Below are positions 16,799 to 23,211 of a stretch of DNA of 40,118 bases, one piece after another; positions within the stretch are counted from its first letter, which is position 1, and each line of letters starts with the position of its first letter. The notes under the pieces were generated by a model. That model ran no database searches, was not told the DNA's origin, and was given only the letters and a program-made list of their open reading frames with translations. The stretch comes from Actinomycetes bacterium. GTDB lineage: Bacteria > Actinomycetota > Acidimicrobiia > Acidimicrobiales > Palsa-688. The position numbers and the translations under genes were made by a program. Location: the NCBI GenBank assembly GCA_021787035.1, contig JAJYMM010000034.1, positions 1-40,118 on the forward strand, given 5' to 3'.

Positions 16799-17517
16799 GC
16801 ACTCTTGGCCGCCCAGCCAACGGACTAGCCAGCCCAGAGGCTCTGGCGGGTGGTCCCGCCGCCAAGCTGAGCGGCGAGGTGGGTCACGCCACTGCAGCCG
16901 GCGCCCCGACGGGTGCTCCGGCCGGCGCCCCGACGCGTCCAGCTGGTGCCCCGGCAGATGGCGGTCTCATGACCGCGGCCAACGGGGTGACCCTCGCCCG
17001 CATCGCAGCGACGCCCGCGCTCGTCCTCGTAGTCCTGAGCGGGATCCCTTCTTGGACCGCGCTTTTGCTTTGGTTGGTCCTCGCTCTTTCTGACGCCGCC
17101 GACGGGTGGGTCGCCCGCCGCCGGGGTACGAGTGCATCGGGCGCCTTCCTCGACCCGCTGGCAGACAAGTTCTTGGTGCTCGGCGCGATGGCTGCCATTG
17201 CTGCACTCGGGGACTTCACGTGGGCGCCGGTTGCCCTGCTGGCGGCGCGTGAGGCGCTCATAACTAGCTACCGGGTCGTCGTAGCGCGCCAAGGTGTGAG
17301 CGTTCCCGCCCGGCGCTCGGCCAAGGCCAAGACGCTCGTAGAGTTCCTGACCGTGGCCTTCGTGCTCGTGCCGGTGGCGGGTGCCTCGCGTGGCGACCTC
17401 ACCAACATCGCCCACGTTGCTCTCTGGCTTGCTGTCGTGCTCGCCTGGGCGAGCGCGGCCCAGTACCTTCTTGACAGCAGGTCGGCAGGGCGCCGGGCGT
17501 TCGCGGGCAACGCCTGA
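16795..17517 (+). CDS. pgsA: CDP-alcohol phosphatidyltransferase, PgsA type
   Basis: This is a membrane enzyme of phosphatidylglycerol-phosphate or related phospholipid synthesis. The signature D-x2-D-G-x2-A-R…G-x3-D-x3-D is present in SDAADGWVAR…GAFLDPLADK, with several membrane helices around it. Only seven residues separate AR from G, where the canonical motif has eight. From the GTG at 16795, which overlaps the rimO stop as GTGA, the protein has 240 residues. The first 58 are an Ala/Gly/Pro-rich extension with GAPTGAPAGAPT repeats. The conserved part begins near the ATG at 16969 (MTAANGVTLARI), which is an alternative start. The pgsA–cinA–recA order is widespread. The exact lipid product cannot be told from sequence. 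Confidence 0.9.
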   Translation: MSTLGRPANGLASPEALAGGPAAKLSGEVGHATAAGAPTGAPAGAPTRPAGAPADGGLMTAANGVTLARIAATPALVLVVLSGIPSWTALLLWLVLALSDAADGWVARRRGTSASGAFLDPLADKFLVLGAMAAIAALGDFTWAPVALLAAREALITSYRVVVARQGVSVPARRSAKAKTLVEFLTVAFVLVPVAGASRGDLTNIAHVALWLAVVLAWASAAQYLLDSRSAGRRAFAGNA

Positions 17518-17552
17518 GCTGTAGAGGCCCGGGACCGAGGGAGGCGAAGGCA

Positions 17553-18830
17553 GTGGACTGTGAGGTGCTCGCGATCGGGACCGAGCTGTTGCTCGGCCAG
17601 GTGGTAGACAGCAACTCCGCTTGGATCGGCCAGCAGCTGGCGCTCGCCGGGATCTCATCGCATTACCAGGCCAAAGTCGGGGACAACCACGACAGGATCG
17701 TGGCCGCGTTGCGGGGGGCGCTCGGCCGGGCCGACGCCGTCGTATGCTGCGGAGGGCTCGGCCCCACTCAAGACGACATCACGAGGGAGGCGATCGCCGA
17801 GGTGATGGGCGTGGGGTTGCGCCGCGACCCCGAGGTCGAGGCGGCCCTGCGGGAGCGCTTCCGGGGAAGGGACGTGCCGGCCATGAACTGGAAGCAGGCC
17901 GACGTCCCCGAGGGCGCATCTTTTATCACCGCGTCCGTTGGTACGGCGCCGGGCCTCGTGTGCCCGGTCAAAGATCCAGCTGGTGGGCCCGGCAAGGAGA
18001 AGGTCGTCTACGCCGTCCCCGGGGTGCCCGCAGAGATGCGCGAGATGGTTGGGGGGTTCGTGGTCCCCGACCTCGTGCGGCGTTCTGGCGACCATGCGAC
18101 CATCCGCAGCCGGTTCCTCAGGGTCTGGGGCGTGCCGGAGTCGAGGGTTGCTGAAATAGTCGCGCCGAGGCTCTCCGAACTAGAGGGGACTGGCACGACC
18201 ATTGCCTTCCTCGCCAATGTGGCCGAGGGCGTGCGGGTGAGGGTGACGACCAGGACGTCGGGCCCAAGCGCGGAGGCAGAGGCCGAGCGCACCCTCGACA
18301 AGGAGGAGGCCGAGCTTCGTGCCTTGCTCGGCGACGCCGTCGGAGGCATAGACGACGAGAGCCTCGAAGTCGTGGTAGCCAGCCTGCTTGGGGAGGCAGG
18401 GCTCCGCTTGGCAGTGGCCGAATCCCTCACCGGCGGCCTGGTTGGCGCCCGGCTGACCTCTGTGCCCGGGGCGAGCGGGTGGTTCGCCGGCGGTCTCGTG
18501 AGCTATGGGAGCGACGTGAAGCGCGAACTACTCGGGGTGGACGAAGGTCCCGTAGTGAGCGAGGACGCGGCACGCAGGATGGCCGCCGGCGTGGCCCGGT
18601 TGCTCGGGGCGGACATCGGACTATCCCTCACCGGCGTGGCGGGCCCCGAACCTCAGGATGGCCAACCCGTGGGCACAGTCTTCGTCGGCCTGTCGTGGCC
18701 GCCTTCAGCTGCGGTTGAAGCGCTGAGGCTGTCCGGGGACCGTCAGCTTGTACGTGAGCGCGCAGCCACCTACGCGCTCGACCTACTCCGGCACATGCTG
18801 TTGGAGCGGACGGCTACCCGAACCAGTTAG
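17553..18830 (+). CDS. cinA: CinA family protein (MocF-like domain plus NMN amidohydrolase domain)
   Basis: This full-length two-domain CinA has 425 residues. The N-terminal COG1058/molybdopterin-binding-like domain (residues 1–170) has AIGTELLLGQVVDSNS and the CCGGLGPTQDD motif. The C-terminal domain (about 270–425) has the AESLTGG active-site serine motif and the SLTGVAGPEP segment of the PncC type of nicotinamide-nucleotide amidase. Such proteins take part in NAD pyrophosphate salvage, and in some bacteria are co-transcribed with recA. Here recA lies next door but on the opposite strand. The GTG start follows GAGGGAGG at about nine bases. The 3' end overlaps the minus-strand GyrA-like gene by 17 bases. 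Confidence 0.95.
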   Translation: MDCEVLAIGTELLLGQVVDSNSAWIGQQLALAGISSHYQAKVGDNHDRIVAALRGALGRADAVVCCGGLGPTQDDITREAIAEVMGVGLRRDPEVEAALRERFRGRDVPAMNWKQADVPEGASFITASVGTAPGLVCPVKDPAGGPGKEKVVYAVPGVPAEMREMVGGFVVPDLVRRSGDHATIRSRFLRVWGVPESRVAEIVAPRLSELEGTGTTIAFLANVAEGVRVRVTTRTSGPSAEAEAERTLDKEEAELRALLGDAVGGIDDESLEVVVASLLGEAGLRLAVAESLTGGLVGARLTSVPGASGWFAGGLVSYGSDVKRELLGVDEGPVVSEDAARRMAAGVARLLGADIGLSLTGVAGPEPQDGQPVGTVFVGLSWPPSAAVEALRLSGDRQLVRERAATYALDLLRHMLLERTATRTS

Positions 18831-19179
18831 CCGAAGTCGCTTCTTTCGGCGTTTGACGAATGGAACCGCTGCGAGCGAGAAGGCTCTTGCGTTGGGCGCG
18901 TAGCTCCTCGATAGCGTCGGCACACTGCCAGCTCATCGGCATCTCCAGCACTCCCTTAGCCTGTTGCGCGGAGTAGCCGAAGGGCTCGTGCTGCAGAGCT
19001 TCGGCGGCACGTTGTTTGTTTTGGGAGAACTGGATCACCCTGTTGACCTGTTCCAGGCGCCCCAGGGCGTCTAGTTGGGCCTCCAAGACATGAAGACGGC
19101 CCTCAAGCTCAGCTAGCTCGCGTGAAGGAGTTAAGTCGAGCACAAAGGCTCCCGGCTGGTCGGCAACGGACATTGCCAT
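18814..19179 (-). CDS. Orphan GyrA/ParC C-gate-like small protein
   Basis: This 121-residue protein resembles only the exit-gate segment of DNA gyrase/topoisomerase IV subunit A. HVLEAQLDAL corresponds to the HILEGLxxAL helix, LEQVNRVIQFSQ to LDEVISLIRNSQ, and FGYSAQQAKGVLEMPMS to the FxLTEKQAQAILDMRLQ block, followed by an IEELRAQRKSLL helix. There is no winged-helix catalytic domain, no active-site tyrosine region and no beta-pinwheel. The start at 19179 has GGGAGG five bases upstream. A longer reading to 19446 overlaps recA and is not supported. Base composition is visibly less GC-rich than that of its neighbours. It lies downstream of recA, where actinobacteria usually have recX. It could be a dimerisation module or modulator of gyrase, but this is inference. 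Confidence 0.7.
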   Translation of the reverse strand: MAMSVADQPGAFVLDLTPSRELAELEGRLHVLEAQLDALGRLEQVNRVIQFSQNKQRAAEALQHEPFGYSAQQAKGVLEMPMSWQCADAIEELRAQRKSLLARSGSIRQTPKEATSANWFG

Positions 19180-19387
19180 CAATACCTCCCAGAGCCTACA
19201 AGCCGGCATCGAGGACAGGAAGTGCCCACGAGCCGGCCCAGAAACGTTGCGACCAGTATCGCGCCGAAGAGCCACGAGGTCCAGAAAAAACTTCGCAGTT
19301 TTCTCCAGTTTGAGTTGCATCGCGGGCGCCGGCCAGGCGGGCGGGAGTCCCCTCGGGAGGACCACCTGGCCAGTGCGCCTGCCTGGG
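19180..19387 (-). other. recA 3' spacer with an inverted repeat and a cryptic hydrophobic reading frame
   Basis: No intact gene is seen in this 208-bp stretch. AGAAAAAACT-TCGC-AGTTTTCT (19283–19304) is an AT-rich inverted repeat that could end the recA transcript. Immediately next to it the minus strand reads FFWTSWLFGAILVATFLG, a plausible membrane helix, and ends in a TGA that overlaps the ATG of the GyrA-like gene as TGATG. That frame lacks an ATG, GTG or TTG start. It would join an ATG-initiated frame (from 19320) only if the six-T run in the repeat lost one base. Confidence 0.4.
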
Positions 19388-20419
19388 TCAGCCCTCGACA
19401 GCGACCGGCTGTTCGCCGTCCGCGGGTGCCTCACTAGCGCCAACACCGACCTGCTGGCGGACCCGCTCGGAGATCTCGATCATGAGCTCGAGGTTCTCAG
19501 CTAAGAAAGCCTTGGCGTTTTCACGGCCCTGGCCGATCTGCTCGCCCTCGTAGGTGTACCAGGCGCCAGACTTGTGCACGATGCCTAGGTCGGTCGCGAC
19601 ATCGAGGAGGGAGCCTTCCCGGCTGATGCCCTTCGAGTACATGATGTCGAACTCGCACTGTTTGAACGGCGCCGCGCACTTGTTTTTTACCACCTTGACA
19701 CGGGTACGGTTGCCTACCACCTCGGCACCGTCCTTGATGGACTCCACCCGGCGTATCTCCAAGCGCATCGACGAGTAAAACTTGAGCGCCCGGCCACCTG
19801 GGGTGACCTCGGGTGAACCGAACATCACGCCGACCTTTTCCCTGAGCTGGTTTATGAAGATGGCGATCGTCTTGGACTTGCTGAGCGTGCCGGTCAGCTT
19901 GCGGAGGGCTTGGGACATGAGGCGGGCCTGCAGGCCGACATGGGTGTCGCCCATCTCGCCTTCGAGCTCGGCGCGTGGGGTGAGGGCGGCGACGGAGTCG
20001 ATGACGACCACGTCGATGGCGCCCGAACGTATGAGCATGTCGGCGATCTCGAGTGCCTGCTCTCCGGTGTCTGGCTGGGAGATCAGCAGGTCGTCGACGT
20101 TTACCCCGATAGCACCGGCATACACGGGGTCCATCGCGTGCTCAGCGTCTATGTACGCGCAGATGCCGCCGTTGCGCTGGGCCTCGGCGACGACATGCAT
20201 CGCCAGGGTGCTCTTGCCCGAGGACTCAGGCCCGAACAGCTCGACGATGCGCCCGCGGGGTACACCGCCTATGCCGAGGGCCAAGTCAAGGGAAAGGGCG
20301 CCCGTCGAGATCGCCTCGACCTGCATGTGGACGTTTTCTCCCATCCGCATGACGGCGCCCTTGCCGAACTGCTTCTCGATCTGGCCCAAGGCCATCTCGA
20401 GTGCCTTGTCACGTTCCAC
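19388..20419 (-). CDS. recA: Recombinase RecA
   Basis: RecA forms filaments on single-stranded DNA for strand exchange and for SOS activation. The 343-residue protein is complete: Walker [10 protein letters not shown] at 63–71, the [11 protein letters not shown]alker B strand, L1/L2 regions ([20 protein letters not shown] and the [11 protein letters not shown] loop), [10 protein letters not shown], and the C-terminal [19 protein letters not shown] domain. No intein is present, unlike in M. tuberculosis. The GTG start has AGAGGA about nine bases upstream. It is transcribed opposite to cinA and miaB, preceded by a LexA-type box and a leader hairpin. No recX follows within the window. Confidence 0.98.
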   Translation of the reverse strand: MERDKALEMALGQIEKQFGKGAVMRMGENVHMQVEAISTGALSLDLALGIGGVPRGRIVELFGPESSGKSTLAMHVVAEAQRNGGICAYIDAEHAMDPVYAGAIGVNVDDLLISQPDTGEQALEIADMLIRSGAIDVVVIDSVAALTPRAELEGEMGDTHVGLQARLMSQALRKLTGTLSKSKTIAIFINQLREKVGVMFGSPEVTPGGRALKFYSSMRLEIRRVESIKDGAEVVGNRTRVKVVKNKCAAPFKQCEFDIMYSKGISREGSLLDVATDLGIVHKSGAWYTYEGEQIGQGRENAKAFLAENLELMIEISERVRQQVGVGASEAPADGEQPVAVEG

Positions 20420-20472
20420 CGGTGATCGTCCTCTCGCTCGTTGGTGTCTGGTTGGCTGTCGGCAACACTACG

Positions 20473-20497
20473 AAGGGGGTGTGACCACGACCCCCTT
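20473..20497 (-). promoter_or_regulatory. Hairpin in the recA leader
   Basis: AAGGGGGT (20473–20480) and ACCCCCTT (20490–20497) are perfect 8-bp complements around nine bases, and an inner GTG/CAC can add three pairs. It lies between the predicted recA promoter and start codon, so it is expected to fold in the mRNA, about 55 nt before the start. It could stabilise or attenuate the transcript. Confidence 0.5.
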
Positions 20498-20520
20498 GCT
20501 GGCCTGCTCTGAACTCCATG

Positions 20521-20560
20521 AGTGTAACTCGTGACGAGCCTAATAGCAAACACACGTTTG
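20521..20560 (-). promoter_or_regulatory. recA promoter with a LexA (SOS) box
   Basis: On the minus strand TTTGCT (20550–20545) and TACACT (20526–20521) form -35 and -10 boxes with an 18-bp spacer. Overlapping the -35 is the palindrome CAAAC-ACAC-GTTTG (20547–20560). It has the geometry and inner bases of the Gram-positive SOS box CGAAC-N4-GTTCG, with a symmetrical G-to-A change in each arm. A repressor bound here would block RNA polymerase, as expected for DNA-damage control. No lexA gene is in the window. Confidence 0.6.
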
Positions 20561-20581
20561 GTGGTGGATGGTCGCGGAACT

Positions 20582-20597
20582 GGGGCTGCCTAGCCCC
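20582..20597 (-). terminator. Possible thpR terminator hairpin
   Basis: GGGGCT-GCCT-AGCCCC forms a 6-bp stem across the stop codon of the minus-strand thpR gene, next to a second GC stem (20594–20609). No T-run follows in the minus direction, so it is at best a U-less terminator. It would separate thpR from the recA promoter. Confidence 0.35.
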
Positions 20598-21357
20598 CTG
20601 CGGCGGGGGATGCGAGGGAAAAGGTCGCGAGGTCGGTGTAGACCGAGCCCCCTGGGCGGAGCTGGCTCTCTACGAGGGCGAAGGAGCCGACGGGCCATGA
20701 GCGCTCTAGTCGGGCGAGGAGCCGGCCGGCGTGGCCAAGGTCGGTCCGGCGAAGGTCGGCGTCACCTCGGGCACGCGCTAGCGTCACATGCCCATGGAAC
20801 GGCCGGTGCGGGGCCGGCTTGCCGATCTCGGCCGTCGCTCGTTGTAGCGCCCGGGCGAGGTCGTCCAAACCTTCGACAGGCCATACGACGAGCCCCGGGC
20901 CCATGAAGCGGGTCGCCGGGCCTCCGTGGGCGACGAGAAGGCTGCCCGACGAGCCAGTGGGAGCGCCCGCGGAGTTGTGAGGTTTGTGAAGGGCCCCCGG
21001 CGAGCCGGCGGGAGCGCCCGCGGAGTTGCCAGCGGTGCCCCCTGGCGGCTCGCCAGGTGAACGTGCCAGTGAACGTGCCGGTGAACGTGCCGGCGAACGT
21101 GCCGGTGAACGTGCCGGTGAACGTGCCGGTGAACGTGCCGGTGAACGTGCCGGCGAAGCCCCGAAGGAGCCGGCGGCCTCGCTAAGGGCCTGGGTGGCTG
21201 CGGCAACGCCGGCCTCGTCGAGCTCCCCGAAGAACCTGAGGGTGACGTGCCACTGGTCCCTCGTCGACCACCGCGCGTAAGTGGCAGCTGGCCTTGGCAA
21301 TGCGGCCAAGTCGTCGAGCACATCGTCGGGTGGCCACACGGCGACGAAGCACCGCAC
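20590..21357 (-). CDS. thpR: RNA 2',3'-cyclic phosphodiesterase (2'-5' RNA ligase family)
   Basis: This is a 2H phosphoesterase, ThpR/LigT type, which opens 2',3'-cyclic phosphates on RNA. Both HxTx catalytic motifs are visible: HVTLRF in the N-terminal half and HVTLAR in the C-terminal half. The start at GTG 21357 gives MRCFVAVWPP, the usual beginning of the family. A longer frame to ATG 21438 only adds residues encoded by the upstream minisatellite. From 21357 the protein has 255 residues against about 180–190 usually. The excess is an Ala-Arg-Ser-Pro repeat plus a Gly/Ala/Ser/Pro-rich stretch between the two motifs. A TAGCGT hexamer ends eight bases before the GTG, with no Shine-Dalgarno sequence. 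Confidence 0.88.
   Translation of the reverse strand: MRCFVAVWPPDDVLDDLAALPRPAATYARWSTRDQWHVTLRFFGELDEAGVAAATQALSEAAGSFGASPARSPARSPARSPARSPARSPARSPARSLARSPGEPPGGTAGNSAGAPAGSPGALHKPHNSAGAPTGSSGSLLVAHGGPATRFMGPGLVVWPVEGLDDLARALQRATAEIGKPAPHRPFHGHVTLARARGDADLRRTDLGHAGRLLARLERSWPVGSFALVESQLRPGGSVYTDLATFSLASPAAGG
21059..21154 (-). repeat. Coding 12-bp minisatellite in thpR
   Basis: Eight tandem copies of GAACGTGCCGGT (plus-strand reading, with single-base variants) encode Ala-Arg-Ser-Pro repeats in the minus-strand thpR product. They lie between its two HxTx motifs. The copies are nearly identical, pointing to recent expansion. Confidence 0.95.
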
Positions 21358-21380
21358 GGGCTGCGACGCTACCGCCTCGC

Positions 21381-21500
21381 ACCGTCCATCTGGGCGTACC
21401 GTCCATCGGCGCACCGTCCATCTGGGCGTACCGTCCATCTGGGCGTACCGTCCATCGGCGCACCGTCCATCGGCGTACCGTCCATTTGGGCGTACCGTGG
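21381..21500. repeat. Two-unit minisatellite upstream of thpR
   Basis: Seven copies start with ACCGTCCAT (at 21381, 21398, 21413, 21430, 21447, 21462, 21477), and a partial one is at 21494. Two unit types alternate: A, ACCGTCCATCTGGGCGT (17 bp), and B, ACCGTCCATCGGCGY (15 bp), in the order A-B-A-A-B-B-A. The array covers the region just upstream of the thpR start and could affect its expression or that of divergent miaB. The following 21501–21648 has no gene. It contains a small inverted repeat AGCTAC/GTAGCT near 21547–21565. Confidence 0.93.
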
Positions 21501-21648
21501 CTAAGGCCGCCCCGGGAGCCGGCTGGCGGGGGCCAGCTCAACCGGAGCAGCTACTTCTATCGTAGCTCACCTGGGTTTCTACGGCGCCCCGGGCCCGTCC
21601 GGGCTGCCCTCCGGCCCGGTAGGGCCGCGCCAGGGCTGCTCGGCGGCT

Positions 21649-21654
21649 TAAGCT
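21649..21654 (+). promoter_or_regulatory. Putative -10 box for a leaderless miaB transcript
   Basis: TAAGCT ends six bases before the miaB GTG at 21661, which is exactly the -12 to -7 position if transcription begins at the start codon. No Shine-Dalgarno sequence precedes the GTG and no clear -35 box is visible. Confidence 0.45.
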
Positions 21655-21660
21655 CGTGTC

Positions 21661-23211
21661 GTGGGCCACACGCTCGATGGCAATGAGGCATTGGCTGCGC
21701 CGGCCGGAGAAGGGCCGGCCGGAGAAGGGCCGGCCGGAGAAGGGCCGGCCGGAGAAGGGCCGCGCCGCTACTTCGTGCGCACTTTCGGCTGCCAGATGAA
21801 CGAGCACGATTCCGAGCGCCTGGCCGGGCTCCTCGAGGAGGAGGGCATGGAGCCGGCGGCGGCGCTCGAGGAAGCCGACGTGGTGGTCTTCAACACCTGC
21901 TGCATACGCGAAAATGCGGACAACCGCCTCTATGGCAACCTCGGCCAACTTCGCGCTATAAAGCAGCTGCGCCCCGGTATGCAGATAGCGGTCGGCGGGT
22001 GCCTCGCGCAAAAGGACAGGGAAAAGGTGCTCGAGCGGGCACCATGGGTCGACGCCGTGTTCGGGACGCACAATGTCGGCCAGGCGGCACAACTCCTCGA
22101 CCGGGCGCGAAGGCAAGGGCCCGTCGTCGAGATCCTGGACGCTGCGCCAGAGGAAAAAGCAGAGTTCCCCTCGGCCCTCCCCGTCCGGCGTGAACTGCCC
22201 TTTGCGGCCTGGGTGACGATCCAGGTCGGCTGCGACAACCGCTGCGCTTTTTGCATCGTGCCCTCGGTCCGGGGAAAGGAGATCTCCCGGCCTTTTTCCG
22301 AGGTCGTCGAAGAAGTGCGCCAGCTCGCCGAAAGAGGCACGTCCGAGGTCACGCTCCTCGGCCAGAACGTCAACTCTTACGGGCGCGACCTCGCGCTCGT
22401 CGCCCGCCGCCTCCCAGATTGGCGTTCGCAGGCGCTATTGACCGGAGAGGAGTGGACGTCTGCCGATAGTCCGCGTGCCAGGCCGCTTTTCGCGGACCTG
22501 CTCCGAGCCGTGTCCCGCGTGGAGGGGATCGGGCGCGTGCGTTTCACTAGCCCTCACCCAAAGGACCTCCGTCCCGAGACGATCGAGGCGATGGCGACGG
22601 AAGATGCGGTATGCCCTCACCTCCACCTCCCGCTCCAGTCCGGGAGCGACCGCGTGCTCGCGCTTATGAGGCGTGGCTATACGGCACAGCGGTACCTGGA
22701 GAGGCTGAGCGCCGCCCGAGACGCGATAGGCGATTTAGCGGTCACTACTGACATAATCGTCGGGTTCCCCGGGGAGACCGACGAGGATTTCGAAAGGACC
22801 CTCGAGGTTGCGGCGGAAGCCCGTTACGACAGCGCGTACACGTTCATCTTCTCCCCCCGGCCCGGGACCGAAGCGGCTGCCTGGGAGGAGCGTTTCGTGC
22901 CCCCGGAGGTGACCGCAGAACGCTTCGAACGCCTCCGCCTCGTCGTCGAGCGCAGCGCTCTTCTCGCACACCAGGCACGCGTGGGACGCGTCGAAGAGGT
23001 GCTGATCGAGGGCAAGTCTAAAAAGGGCCCGGCGTGGTCCGGGCGCACGCGCCAGAACAAGCTCGTGCACCTGGAGGGCGAGGCGCTGCGGGCCGGCGCT
23101 CTCGCGGAAGCGTTGATTACGCAAGCGGCTCCCCATTTCCTCAAGGGGAAATTGCTGCGCGTCGTGGCCGAGCCCCGTCACCGCAACCTTATACCGGTGA
23201 TGTCCGGCTGA
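21661..23211 (+). CDS. miaB: tRNA-2-methylthio-N6-dimethylallyladenosine synthase MiaB
   Basis: MiaB methylthiolates i6A37 of tRNAs in concert with MiaA, encoded next. The 516-residue protein has the MTTase domain cysteines C44 (TFGCQMNEHDSER), C80 (NTCC) and C114 (GGCLAQ), the radical-SAM motif C191-x3-C195-x2-C198 (CDNRCAFC), the LLGQNVNSYG block and a TRAM domain at the C terminus. Two lineage oddities are visible. An N-terminal (Pro-Ala-Gly-Glu-Gly)4 minisatellite precedes the first conserved strand, and an insertion of about 30 residues follows QNVNSYGRDL. The GTG start at 21661 seems leaderless. The stop overlaps miaA as CTGA. Confidence 0.96.
   Translation: MGHTLDGNEALAAPAGEGPAGEGPAGEGPAGEGPRRYFVRTFGCQMNEHDSERLAGLLEEEGMEPAAALEEADVVVFNTCCIRENADNRLYGNLGQLRAIKQLRPGMQIAVGGCLAQKDREKVLERAPWVDAVFGTHNVGQAAQLLDRARRQGPVVEILDAAPEEKAEFPSALPVRRELPFAAWVTIQVGCDNRCAFCIVPSVRGKEISRPFSEVVEEVRQLAERGTSEVTLLGQNVNSYGRDLALVARRLPDWRSQALLTGEEWTSADSPRARPLFADLLRAVSRVEGIGRVRFTSPHPKDLRPETIEAMATEDAVCPHLHLPLQSGSDRVLALMRRGYTAQRYLERLSAARDAIGDLAVTTDIIVGFPGETDEDFERTLEVAAEARYDSAYTFIFSPRPGTEAAAWEERFVPPEVTAERFERLRLVVERSALLAHQARVGRVEEVLIEGKSKKGPAWSGRTRQNKLVHLEGEALRAGALAEALITQAAPHFLKGKLLRVVAEPRHRNLIPVMSG
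21700..21759 (+). repeat. Coding minisatellite at the miaB N terminus
   Basis: Four identical 15-bp units, CCGGCCGGAGAAGGG, encode Pro-Ala-Gly-Glu-Gly immediately before the conserved MTTase domain. The perfect identity suggests recent expansion. Confidence 0.95.

Noticed and set aside
19180..19446. Longer start for the GyrA-like gene
   Set aside because: It would overlap the recA 3' end, and a well-spaced GGGAGG precedes the internal ATG at 19179.
21059..21500. CRISPR array
   Set aside because: Units are 12–17 bp and contiguous without unique spacers, and no cas genes are present. These are minisatellites.
23034..23207. GTG 23034 as the miaA start
   Set aside because: It would embed 58 unconserved residues inside miaB. 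MiaA homologues begin just before the P-loop.
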